DNA of 64,000 nt. It comes from Cardinalis cardinalis. Taxonomy: Eukaryota > Chordata > Aves > Passeriformes > Cardinalidae. A model generated the notes under the pieces. The model did no database searches and was not told where the DNA came from. It saw only the letters and a program-made list of their open reading frames with translations. Where the stretch lies: the NCBI GenBank assembly GCA_014549065.1, contig JACDOX010000120.1:310001-374000 (forward strand), given 5' to 3'. Made by a program: the position numbers and the translations under genes. Shown in pieces: positions 1 through 10,206 of the stretch. Numbering within the stretch: position 1 is the stretch's first letter; the number at the start of each line of letters is the position of its first letter.

Positions 1-3000
1 TTTCTCTTCACACAGATAACTCTGCAGCAGAACTTATGCCATGAATATGCAAGTTCTCCAGAGATTTCAAAATNCTGAAAGTGACTAAATCAAAACCAAA
101 ACATACCTTTTTTTACAGTTATATGGCCAAGTACCAAATTAGTATTAAAAATGACTTAAACCCTCTCAAGGATGCTAGGCTAATGAACTGTAGGCATCTA
201 AATACTTCCTTCCATTCTACCTATCAATTACCATCTCTTGTTAGTTAACAAACCCTGTAGGTACCTGACAGTTATGCTGGGGTAACAAGACATCTTCAAT
301 TACTTACATGTTCCAGATTAGGTCATGCCAGATAGCAAATCTTTTGTAGGTTTAGCTTGAATAGTATTTTCTGGATGTATTTCTGAACCTACACAACCTA
401 GCCTCAGTGCTAATCCCCCAAACCACAATTATTTAAGGACTGGCTGCACAGGTCTTCATACCTGAGATCTAAATGGACAAGCAAAGGACATCTCTCCACC
501 AGCGTTTTCACATCTGAAAAGAGATCACAAAGAATCAGTCCCTCTTTCAGTAGCAAGATGGATGTGCTTTACACAACCTGCTGATGTCCACACATGTTCA
601 TTTATATGTTTTCTACTGGAACCCCATAACCAAAGCACAATTTTTAAAATAAAAGATACATGCTTAAGAGTTAGAGCATACAGTCTGCTTATGAAGATAC
701 CTTACAGACCTTACATGGACTTCTTTTAACCCTCAGCAAAACAAATGTATTTAGTTCAGCAAATTATCCCTAGAAATCAGTTGCATCAACCATCAACTTA
801 GGAAGGCAGTAATTCAAATGATATTTTTGTGAAATCTACTGCAGACATAGTAATGGTGAGCTGCCTGAAATACTTACATGTAGTGGAAAAGTAATGAAAA
901 ATTTCTACGTATCAAATATCCTTTCAGAACACCAAATCCTTCAGGCATCGCCATTTTTACCCACAAAAAGTTCTCATGACAAAAAATTATGTTTTCTTCT
1001 GATTTAAACTAAATTTTTGACTTTCTTTCATTGTCTGCAAGTGGCACAGATCAGCTGTAGTTCAGATATTACCTAAAAGCCATTGCAAGGTGCTCAACTA
1101 TGTGCAATAGAATTTTGGTATTTCAGAATTCATGTGCAGAAACTAAACAAAACAATACCTCGATTATGTACTATTCAAGTCTTGTGCCCGATAAATTGCA
1201 CTGAAACAGAGTAAAGACACTTAAAGTGTCTGACAAACAGAAGAGGTCAGCACATGGTCTCTAATGGTTCAATTAGAGGGACCAAGGTTCAAATTCCTGA
1301 TGTGGAAAAGATTATGTAGCATATTTGTTTATGAGTTTGGGGCTGAAAAAAGATTTGTCTGTTTTCACACAAAGAGAATGCATGAGGGGGTCTGTGTGAT
1401 ATTTAAACAGAAATGAGACGTCACCTCCTGCATGTCATCCAACGCCCTACTGTCATATTCACTCATTGCAAAAATTAAATTCTCTTTACTACAAAAGGAC
1501 TTTCACCCTTTAGCTATGCACTTTTTCATTTTGATGTACCCTCCCCCAAATCTTGATTTACCTGCATTTTCTGTCTCCAACTTAATAAAACTTTTCTTCC
1601 TAGAGCTAGTAGCAAGTAAGTGGTTAAATATTGATTGCTAAGATTGCCTTCCAAATTAACTNATATTTGGATGTCAGTCTGAAACTCAAGCACATACTAT
1701 GACTGTTCTCTTTTAGAAGATGTTTTCAGCAGACATAACAGCAGAAGCCTGAAAAAAGCCTTCCAGATACTGTTCCTGGAGCTAATTTGTAGCGCACAAA
1801 GTCCTGCTTCCAGGATTCACTTAACAAGTAAAGTGAAGAAGCTTTCAGCTGAAGAAAAAATTAGTTTTCACTTGACTGTTCGTAAATTCAGAAGAAAAAT
1901 CATCTCACCCTTCATGCCAGAGCTAGAACTATGAGTAAGTCTCTGACAGCAAGAACTTCAAACTATACAGAGCACAAAAGTTACTCTTAAGTCATGACTC
2001 TTCTATACAAAGAGTGAATGCCAAGCAGAAGAAAATGTAAAGCCTACTGCTTCATCCCATAGTGGGATAAAGGTTTGTCACATTGCTGTTTACCTGCTAT
2101 TTGTAGATTCTCTCTGTATCCACTTAAATTTAACTGGGTGATCTTTGAAGTAACATGACTGACTGCTGCTTTGACGTGAGTGGCTGTGAATTCACACCAG
2201 GACAAGTTCAGCTCCTCCAGCCTACACGGAGACAGAGTTGTTAACAAGAATGGCTGAAATGCAGTTCAAGTTCTGCTATTTTCTATTACAGTTGATACTT
2301 TTAAAGCAAATACTTGCAACATACCAACCACCAACTTACTGTATTCATGCCTAGAAATTCTAGTATGACAATAATTAAGCACTAATGAACAGACCAGGTT
2401 ACCCAGCCAAATCTGTCTCTGGAGATTTTCAAGATCCAACCAGAGAAGCCACTTTCAACTGGAATGATTCAGTAATGGCTTAGGAAGTAAAGGCTCTCTC
2501 CAGGAACTGCCACAAGGAGACACTGTCTTTTCATCGGGTTTGTGACCTGAATCTGTTACAAATGAACAGATGGTCACATTGAGAGGAAAAACTACCATCC
2601 ATTATTAGCATTGGTCAGATGACCAATTAATCCTAATTAGCATAAAATAATTCATAGTTTTATATAAACACTGGTCATGCTGTGAGCTCAACTCTCTCTA
2701 TGTGCTTGATTACCTATAGCCTGTCACCATGGGGCTGGGACAAAGTATTGTTCTGTGTGCAGGTGTTGTAGCTGTAACCAAGGGACAAAGACAGTGAATG
2801 CACAACTAGAGCATTTAGCTGGCACTCTCTACATAAAATGAAAAAACAGTTAAATTGCCACTAGCATTCCTAGGATCAGATTTGCCATCTGGTATTCACT
2901 GCGCACTGCACAGACTGCCATCCCCTAAAGAGCTCATGATCTGAGTAATCAGACCAAGCAACAGAAAGATTAAGGCTTTGGCTGCCCACTATCTCGCAAT

Positions 3001-6000
3001 TTGATTAAAAAACATGCTTTTGCAGAAGGAATGATTATGTACATTGTCCTGCAGGCCACAGGAAGTCAGCAGAAAGATTGGGATATAAATCCCGAATTCA
3101 CTGGGGCCCAGTTCAGTGACGTTCTGCCAGCAGATGGTTTAATCGCTGGAGCTGTCAATCTGAACACAGCCCTTCATAAACTAGAAGGTTACTGAAGGAT
3201 TATTCTGCCATGGAAAGGCACAGTGCTCTCTGCTACTCATCCTGTACTCTGATTGCAGAGGGAACTTTGCAGTTCCAAAAGATTGGTCTTTGTGAGAATC
3301 ACATACTATTTTCATAAAGAAAATCAAATTTACGTGATATCAAAGGAACATAAATGGGGTGTACCCAGCCAAGAAGATGATTCAGAAAACCCATGAAAAA
3401 CTACAAAAGTACATCTTTGTTATTAAAGAAGAAAATAGCCTGATTATTTAGGAATAAGTCAGGAAAGAAATTACCTGACTATTCAGCTAATAATCAACTG
3501 TTACGCATTCAGGACCAAAAACAGGCATGTTAAAAAAAAAAAGATACAAGAATAACTGGGATGCCAAAGGAAAAAAAGAAATAATTTGTTTCAGGAATAG
3601 CAAAACCTGGTTTTGTCTTACATAGAACAACTGCTCAACATCAACTCCAAGGCTTCTGCAGAAAACCCTGAGCACCCACAGAGATTTAGTCGTATCAAAC
3701 TGGGATTTCTAGCAATGCTCCTGTAGAGAGAAGAAAAAAAGAAAAATCTGATTAAATTATAACGTTGGAACATTGCTTGCTTTGCTAGGATGTGACTGTT
3801 TTTAAGATCTAATTTCCTGGACAGGGAATTGTTCATTAAACATGAAGTACTGCATATTTAATCAGCTGACTAACCTGCGTTACTAAGGGCCTAAACTCTG
3901 TACTTGCTGCATCAAAGCACAACATTAAAAGGGACACTTGTCTATGTACTTGACACTGCTGACAAGTCTGCATATTTATACACAACCAAGTTTACAAGGA
4001 AATGGTTTCTTTTCACCTTCTCTTGTTGTATGCCAATAAACATACATCACAGCTTATCATAGATTACTACACCTCTACAAAAGACAAAGCAACCATCCCA
4101 TTTCTGATGTCACCCCCTGCAAGATGGAGGTTATTCCAGGACAAAACCCACATCCAAATAGCATCCCCTGAATGCATTTGTTTGCAAGACTAGAGCACAT
4201 ATGCAGTTAGCAAAACCTGAAACACTCAGTATGCATATTTTTTCAGAAGGTGATAAAATCCCATAATTACTGCCTTATTAGTACCCAATTTCCTGATAGT
4301 TTTAACTGTTACTACTAATAGTATAAAAAGTCAAACTATAATTGTTTATTTGTATTCTGGTTCCCCCTCTGTGGAGTGAGGAAAGTATCAGAAAGCCAGG
4401 GTCTCTGTCATTTAACCTGTGGTCTGTGGCACCTCCACAATCCCATGGTGTGACAGAACAGGAGGTTGACTACACACCCATTAGTGTCTTTGCAGCTGAA
4501 CCAAAAAACACTTCATCTGCTTGACAGAATCTGTAATCTTCCAGGACTTAATAAGTTCAATAAAAAAGTGAGCAACAGTGCAGAAGCACAATGGGTACCT
4601 GGTGGGAGAGCTACTGAGAGCCTGCACACCAAACACAAGGTTCTTTTGGGAGCAAAAAAATAGAAAAATAAAAGTAGCTCTGCTGTACAGCTTAGCTCTG
4701 GGAATATGGATCCATAAACCACAGAGAGGTGAGCAGTTTCTCCAACCTCCCGCTACTCTGGGGAATTGGGAGGAAAAAAAGCAAAACTAAATGGCTACCT
4801 TAAACTGGTCATTTCAAAATGCACCCACAATGAACCTTCCACTGCATTCTTTCATTAGCCTGCACAAAATGATGGCACCAAACAGAAGGTTTTACTGAAT
4901 ATTCCCAAACGTGTCACTCACTTGATGATGATGTCAGAAAGCACTAGACCCTCCAAGCTGAGGTTCTGCAGCTTTTCACACAGACAAAGAATACTGTGGA
5001 GATCTGCAGCAGACACTGTGCAGTTTGACAAATCCAGGTGCTGAATTTTAAGCAGACTAACAAAAAAAAAAGGAGAAAGCTTACTAAAATTGCATTAAAA
5101 CGTGCTCCGTAAGTTCCCCACATCACAAATATACCCCATACACTAAAAGCATGCACAACTTGCAGAAAATATTTTTACTGATTCCTCATAACATCTGAAA
5201 GTCTATGCTACTGGAGTTTAATAACATTTTGAGTGTACAACGTAAAAATGCTGCAGATGATGATAATTCAGGCCTCTACAAGATAGAAACTGCAAGGGCG
5301 TTATGGTGCTTGATATTTAAAAAAAAAATCACATCAACTTGGTTTTAAATAACTGACAAGTGAGTGCAGATCCTCCTGTTTCAACACATGCCTAACCACT
5401 GATCAGCTCTTCCACACTCCAGACACAGCACAAACACTGCTGCTGGTTGCTATTACCTTAAAACCAAAACCACATAGACTGAATATTTGAGACAGTTTCA
5501 GGATTCAGAACATGCAGAAAAAGCCTTACTTGCTTGTTTTAAACAATGGATCCCCAATGCAAGACCTCGGGCAGCGGAACACAGTAACACCTGCAGGCAA
5601 CAACTGTCCAAGCACTCCTGGCAGCAGATTCCCACCAGTCAAATCAAGAGTCTGCCAGAGAGATTCATCAAATCTGGGGCACAGAATTTTACTTGTTAGT
5701 GAGTTCAAATGGGTAACAGGTCAAAGCTGTGGGTTGAACCACAGAAAGTTTCTGGTGTCAAAAACAGGCAGAGAAGGGAAAGCTATTTAATAGACTACAA
5801 TAATGTTAAAACATGTGAGGCATCTTTTGGTTATACATACCCACATATGGTCTAAATTGAATTATATATGTAAAATAAGATGAGAACCAGACCATTTAAT
5901 GGTCTATGGAAACAAAGATTTTCCTTAGTACTAAATGAAGAGAAATAATACTTACGAAAGTCGATGCCATCTCTTGCAAATCACAGAAACTTTCAGTAAA

Positions 6001-8616
6001 TCCTTTAGGGGCAAATAGGCAAAGATTGCCAAAAGCAATTCATCTGGAAGCGCATCCAAAGAAATACCTTTAGGGAAAGAGCAAAGCACATTCTAGTTAA
6101 AGCTAGTTCATTTTTGCCTGCTGGTCAGATGCCTTGTTGGGTCTGGTTGTTAAAAGCCCCTCTGCAGTTTCTCTGTAGGCTGTACATCAGCCTACATCAG
6201 GCATCAGCCCCACTATTCATCTCCCTTGCAGCTCATCATTGCAGGATGACATTTTTACCATCTTTACCCAGGCACGACTGGTAAATGCAAATGTTCCTGT
6301 AATAGTCACTCTGTATACACAGTAAGGCCAGGGACACTACTCACATACTCACTTGGGGAACATGAGCATCTTAGTTACTGCCTTTGTAATCTAATGCTTG
6401 TATGATTCTCTCGGTTTTTTTTCCCCCTCTGCCAAAATGCCCACTCCTCCTATGCACACAAGGGTCCCAGAAGGGAGCTTAAGGTAAGCTGTGCTTCTGT
6501 GTGATACCCAGAAAAAAATCAGGTACTACGAATTGCTTCCTAAAACACACATCCTATCACTCCAAGAATTATGTGAAACAATGTGGTACAAATCACAGCT
6601 TCTCTCAGGGCTCCAGAAGGTGTCATGATTCACATGGGAGATTTCTGGATGGTGGAGCTCAGTAACAGCTGCCTTTGATCCAGCACTGCATCTTATATAA
6701 AAACAGGAATATCAGAAGGTGTTTCCACCTTCTGTATGACAGCACAATGTCCGGAGAGAGCTGCTTATTTAGTTTGCATCCCATACTCATCCAGACTAAA
6801 ACCACATTTTGACACCAGGGAAAGGAACCCCATATTCTATAACACCCCTTTCAAGAGTCCAAGAGCCCTGCAGGCTTTGAGCCTTTGATATGCTTTCCCT
6901 GTAGCTCTCTGGCACAGTCCCTCACATTGTTTGTTTCCATCAGGAACTGGAACACTGCTGGCACACCTCAGCCTGCACTCTTTATCTACCCTTCTCCTCC
7001 TGCCTCCAAACAGGTAATTTTTGGATTAACTTTGGTTTTAAACTGATTGATTTTAGCTTATTTTTATTCTGTGTGCTTTAACTATCTGGTTACTAGAGTC
7101 AATATTGCCAACAAACTTTGTCACACTTTTGCTTTTATATTAAACCTACTTTTGCTGCTGATTCTTTGAGCGACCTTAAAACACTGATTCACAACACAGC
7201 CCTGCTAGTCCAAAGTGCCACCTATGTCCCACAGACAAGAGCAAACAGGCACAGGGACATGCAGCACAAGCCCCCAGCGCACACAGACACACACACACAG
7301 AGGTGCTCATGGGGTTAGACAGCAGAGAACCATGCATTTTGCAGCCCACAATTCTGGAGCCAGACACACCACCCCTGCTTAAAGGCACACATAAAAGAGG
7401 ATTTATCACCCCAAGCCTGAAAGCCACTAGATCTAAAAGTGACATTCTGCTGGGTAAGAGCAAAAAGAACTAAACAATAAAGCAGGACGGACTTGTGATG
7501 CCCACTCTCCATCTCTACCAAAGGGCAAGCAACACCTGGACCAGAGGGACGGTACCTGACTCTGCCTCTCGAAGCAGCCATGGCCGGCGCACGATAACAA
7601 AGTCCTTTTCATTGTCCTTCACCTTCTGCCTTTTTGGAGGAAGACAGGGCGACGACACCAACAGGTCCTGTGGTGTGTTTTCATTGCCCAGCTTGTCTTT
7701 CTTAAGGACCGACACTCCCATACCCGAGAAAAGCTCCGAGGTCTTGCCGGGGTCCCATTCCAAGCCGGTGGAAACATTAGTGCTAGAGGATGGGATCTCC
7801 TGGAGGTGCTTTCTGCAGACACAACAAAACCCAGAGGCTCTGAGGGTACTGCCAGACTGACACCAGACACAGGATGGGGATCCTTGAAGCATTTCAGTCA
7901 CTCGCACTCCACATCCGTACACAGGGCGACTAAGTGTGGGATCTGCGGGCGCTCGAAGCACAAGCAGCGGCCACAGCGCAGGCGTGTGCTCGCTCCGGCA
8001 GGCTTTGGGGACGAGCCCGCCAGGGATCGAGCGCGCCCCGCTCCCGGATGGGGCGGGCGAGGGGCCGCGGACCGGGGCCAATGGAGGCGGCGGGACACGG
8101 CAGCCTCCCAACACCACCGAGCCCGGACACAGCCGCGACAGCACCGGGCAGGACCCGCGCACGGCGGGGCGGCAGCGCGGGCAGCGGGACGGGATGCCCG
8201 GGCCGGCGGGGGAAGCTCTCCCCGAGGCCAGGAGAGAGGCGGCCCGGGAATCCCGCACCCCCGCCAGCCCCAAGGGCAGAACCTCCCGCTCACCCGAGAC
8301 CACCCGCGGGGCCGCACACACACCTCTCCTCCCGGCACCGCTCCCACGGCCAGGAGCTCCCTCCCGCTCCCCCGGGTCCCACAGCCGCTCCCGGGGCTCC
8401 CCCGCGCAGCCCCTCCGCCATCCCCGGGCAGCCGGGCCGCCAGAGGGGATCTGCGAGCGGCTCACGCGCAGCCCCGGCGCCACGCGGCTCCCACGCAGTC
8501 CAGCAGCGGTACTCGTATGCCTGCGTCCCGGCGCATCCCCGCGTCCCGGTGTTCCCGTACCCCGGTGTTCCTGTGCCCCGGTGTTCCCGCGTCCCGGCGC
8601 TCCCGTACCTGTACAT
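1..8616 (-). CDS. SKP2: SKP2, F-box/LRR substrate receptor (3' end beyond window)
   Basis: SKP2 is the substrate-recognition subunit of the SCF(SKP2) E3 ubiquitin ligase. It targets p27 and other cell-cycle regulators in the nucleus. Eight coding exons are seen (high to low coordinate): 8616-8609, 7812-7556, 6067-5956, 5673-5530, 5056-4922, 3720-3622, 2221-2094 and 513-462. Together they give about 311 residues in one open frame with GT-AG borders. Order: an N-terminal RKHL destruction box (residues 3-6), a basic PPKRQK stretch, the KDFVIVRRP motif, an F-box (about residues 89-135, LPDELLLAIF), then leucine-rich repeats (LRLNL/LEELNLSW/QLNLSGY types). Human SKP2 has 424 residues, so about 110 C-terminal residues lie left of position 1; nothing in 1-461 matches them. 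Introns show no other gene. It is head-to-head with LMBRD2. The identification rests on residue-by-residue agreement with the human protein as remembered; no search was run. Confidence 0.97.
462..513 (-). CDS. SKP2: SKP2 coding exon 8, leucine-rich repeat (52 nt)
   Basis: This exon is too short for an ORF list and was found by homology. The acceptor is GATCTCTTTTCAG and the donor GTATGA. It encodes DVKTLVERCPLLVHLDL, against human DLSTLVRRCPNLVHLDL. Phases fit exon 7. The next SKP2 exon is not found between 1 and 461, so it lies outside the window. Confidence 0.93.
2094..2221 (-). CDS. SKP2: SKP2 coding exon 7, leucine-rich repeats
   Basis: 128 nt, acceptor CTCCGTGTAG, donor GTAAAC. It encodes LEELNLSWCEFTATHVKAAV and ITQLNLSGYRENLQIA, the repeat pair that matches human LDELNLSWC and ITQLNLSGYRKNLQ. 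Confidence 0.97.
3622..3720 (-). CDS. SKP2: SKP2 coding exon 6, leucine-rich repeat
   Basis: 99 nt, acceptor CTACAG, donor GTAAGA. It encodes SIARNPSLIRLNLCGCSGFS and then LELMLSSCS, aligning with human NSNLVRLNLSGCSGFS and LQTLLSSCS. Confidence 0.96.
4922..5056 (-). CDS. SKP2: SKP2 coding exon 5, leucine-rich repeats
   Basis: 135 nt, preceded by a long pyrimidine tract ending TTGTTAG, donor GTGAGT. It encodes IQHLDLSN and KLQNLSLEGLVLSD, matching human QHMDLSN and KLQNLSLEGLRLSD. It forms LRR units of the p27/CKS1-binding solenoid. Confidence 0.96.
5530..5673 (-). CDS. SKP2: SKP2 coding exon 4, end of F-box and linker
   Basis: 144 nt, acceptor CTGTGCCCCAG, donor GTAAGG. It encodes DESLWQTLDLTG, nearly identical to human, then a GVTVFRCPRS segment. 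The end of the exon (DPLFKTSK) differs from the human sequence at this point. Confidence 0.96.
5956..6067 (-). CDS. SKP2: SKP2 coding exon 3, F-box
   Basis: 112 nt, donor GTAAGT. It encodes the core of the F-box, with LPDELLLAIFAYLPL followed by LLKVSVICKRWHRLS. In the family this binds SKP1 and so docks the receptor on the CUL1 scaffold. The phase is 1 in and 2 out, matching its neighbours. Confidence 0.97.
7556..7812 (-). CDS. SKP2: SKP2 coding exon 2, N-terminal regulatory region
   Basis: The acceptor is TTTTGTTGTGTCTGCAG and the donor GTACCG. The 257-nt exon encodes residues 3-88, including the rest of the RKHL destruction box, the conserved KTSEL-SGMGVS block, the basic PPKRQK segment and KDFVIVRRP. 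The serines at the human positions 64, 72 and 75 are replaced by L, V and N (see findings). Confidence 0.96.
8527..8608. repeat. 16-bp minisatellite at the SKP2 intron 1 donor
   Basis: About five units of a CCCGGTGTTCCCGTAC-like sequence start at 8527, 8545, 8561, 8577 and 8593. The first unit is 18 bp and the others 16 bp, with a few substitutions. The last unit ends at 8608, the first base of the SKP2 intron 1 donor. Confidence 0.85.
8609..8616 (-). CDS. SKP2: SKP2 coding exon 1 (start codon, 8 nt)
   Basis: The exon holds only ATG TAC AG before a GTACGG donor at 8608. It joins exon 2 to read M-Y-R-K-H-L-Q-E-I, against M-H-R-K-H-L-Q-E-I in human. The start has G at -3 (GCGCCATG). The long open frame that runs on from this ATG into the CpG island is intron read-through, not protein. 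Confidence 0.9.
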
Positions 8617-8685
8617 GGCGCTGGGAGGCCCACGCGCGCCGCCGCGCGCCCCGCGCCTTTCAGCACCGCGCCATCCCGGCGCCGG

Positions 8686-8693
8686 CCGGAAGC
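8686..8693 (+). promoter_or_regulatory. ETS/GABP-like site CCGGAAGC
   Basis: A core ETS sequence inside the shared promoter, 70 bp from the SKP2 start codon. Motif match only. Confidence 0.4.
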
Positions 8694-8721
8694 GGCAGCG
8701 GGGGGGAGCGCAGAGGCTGCC

Positions 8722-8733
8722 GGGAGCTGTAGT
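8722..8733 (-). promoter_or_regulatory. ZNF143/Staf-type motif ACTACAGCTCCC
   Basis: The plus strand reads GGGAGCTGTAGT, whose complement ACTACAGCTCCC matches the ACTACAnnTCCC motif typical of CpG-island and bidirectional promoters. It lies about 106 bp upstream of the SKP2 ATG and upstream of the presumed LMBRD2 first exon. Confidence 0.6.
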
Positions 8734-8753
8734 TCGCAGTCCTGTGCCCGCCC

Positions 8754-8764
8754 GGAGGCGGGGC
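8754..8764 (+). promoter_or_regulatory. Sp-type GC box
   Basis: GAGGCGGGGCC in the shared promoter, 20 bp from the ZNF143-like motif. Motif match only. Confidence 0.4.
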
Positions 8765-8792
8765 CGTGCCGGGCCGGCGGCGGCGGGCGGCG

Positions 8793-8803
8793 AATGGCGG
8801 CGG
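8793..8803 (+). promoter_or_regulatory. YY1-like site AATGGCGGCGG
   Basis: It matches the YY1 core AAnATGGCGGC except at one position. YY1 sites often sit just downstream of start sites, which fits transcription of LMBRD2 starting close by. Confidence 0.4.
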
Positions 8804-8929
8804 CTCCGACGCGGAAGGAGCCGGGAGCGGCTGCCGCTCCTTGCGCCATGCTCTGAGCCCGGTGCCGGCCGGGATGGCGGGCGGCGGAGCCTCGCGAGGG
8901 ACGCGACGCTGAGCGGCGGCTCGGCCGTG
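8800..8929 (+). other. LMBRD2: Presumed LMBRD2 5' noncoding exon
   Basis: The first coding exon of LMBRD2 has a splice acceptor before its 53-nt leader, so an upstream noncoding exon is required. The best donor on the plus strand in the CpG island is CGTG|GTGAGA at 8929/8930. The start at about 8800 is a guess; only the donor is visible. Confidence 0.4.
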
Positions 8930-10154
8930 GTGAGACGGCGGCGGGCGGGACGCGGGGCCGGGCGGAGCGGGGCCGCAGTGCCGAGTCACGGCCGGGCCGT
9001 TCTCCTGAGCGGAGAGCCGGGTGGGAAGCGGTGCCCCCGGCGCGTCCTCGGTGACAAGGGCGCGGGGGGAAGGATGGTCGCGGGGCAGTGCTGGGTGAGG
9101 GCGCGTTCGTTTCCAGGCTCTTATCCCAAGCACTGCCCGCCCGTCAGGGACCCCGGGCACGTAGCGCGGGGCGGTGCTGGCTCCGTGTCCCTGGAGCTGT
9201 TTGGTGCTGTGCCGCACAGGCCTGGCGCCGCGGAGCGCTGGCACATTCCAGCGTGGAAGGTTTTCTCTGGGAACACCTGAAACTGCCCGTGTGTGGCTGG
9301 TCCTGACCCTCACCGTGCTTGTTCCAACCCCACCGTCTTTTCACACCGCGTTTCACAGCCCGCGGGACTTTCAGCAATGCAGCTCCTCCTGCGCTTTTTA
9401 CCCCCCAAACTGCTTGTTTTGAAATTGGTGGGGATGGAGAGCTAGGTCTGAACACACCTACAGCCCCGATATTAGTCAACCAGTTGCTTGCAAATGCTGT
9501 CCTTTGTTTACTGCATAACGATGGAGAGACGCGCCTGTAAAATTGAGGGTGGTAATGGAGCCGGCAGCAAAGAATACACAGCTTTCAGTCACATAGAGAG
9601 AATGAGGTGACTCAAATTAACATCCATGTGATCTTTAAAAAAGTATCTTTTAAACGTTTCCGGTTTTAACTTAAGTCACGGAACAGTTGTTCAAAGATTA
9701 TTTAAGCAGATAATCAGATGAAAAAGAGGTGGAGTTTTGGTTTAAAAAAAAATCTGAGTTTATTTCACCTTTTCTGCAGCCCCTTTTTTCTTTGTGAATC
9801 ATGTCACTCTTCTTTATTAATGCATGGGAAATCAAAAGATGGTTTTGCGGAAAATGCCAGTGTTTTTTACAGTCTGGAAATTAACAAATAATGTGTTTGC
9901 CTGAACGCAGTGTTGGGGCAGTAGTCATGTGACCGCCTTACTGACACCTGCTTTGTGTCAGTGCATTAGTCTGGTAGCCCAGATTGTGATTTCTGTTCCT
10001 TTTTTAGATTCTGCATGCAACTGTACAGTGCTTGTATTTGATTCTATTTCAGTTCCTCTGATAAGTGAGTTATTTTCTTCTGTGTTTTATTTTCAGCATA
10101 CTTCCCTAAACTGTTTGAAAGCTTCAGCCTCTGTCGTACTTAATATATTAAAAA

Positions 10155-10206
10155 TTGGACTTGATGATCTTGGAGATCTTTTGCAACCTTAAAGATTCTG
10201 TGATCC
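10155..10206 (+). mobile_element. CR1 3'-end scrap, LMBRD2 intron 1
   Basis: TTGGACTTGATGATCTTGG followed by GATTCTGTGATCC matches the terminal 50 bp of CR1. It is the only repeat I recognise in the 6.4-kb first intron. Confidence 0.75.

Larger units (their letters stand above)
7940..9260. promoter_or_regulatory. CpG island, bidirectional SKP2/LMBRD2 promoter
   Basis: This is the only extended CG-dinucleotide-rich stretch in the window. It covers SKP2 exon 1 (ATG at 8616) and the presumed LMBRD2 5' noncoding exon. No TATA box is seen between 8616 and 8930. Long open frames on both strands here follow from the lack of AT-rich stop codons and are not genes. Boundaries are by eye. The head-to-head arrangement of these two genes is the same in human. 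Confidence 0.85.

Noticed and set aside
1..461. Search for the last SKP2 coding exons
   Set aside because: No frame on the minus strand matches the expected DSVMLKND or HLSLSRCYDI type residues. A GTAAGT-like donor near 302 has no SKP2-like coding sequence before it.
3001..3195. 64-codon plus-strand frame in an SKP2 intron with a protein-like appearance
   Set aside because: It starts at TTG rather than a good ATG, has no recognised homologue and no splice context, and this length is common by chance.
7515..8849. 444-codon open frame on the minus strand through the CpG island
   Set aside because: Only its low-coordinate part (7556-7812) is protein, as SKP2 exon 2. The rest is intron and promoter with few stop codons because of high GC.
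7934..9280. 448-codon open frame on the plus strand through the CpG island
   Set aside because: Low-complexity Arg/Pro/Gly/Ala translation caused by GC content. It overlaps SKP2 exon 1 and the shared promoter and has no family resemblance.
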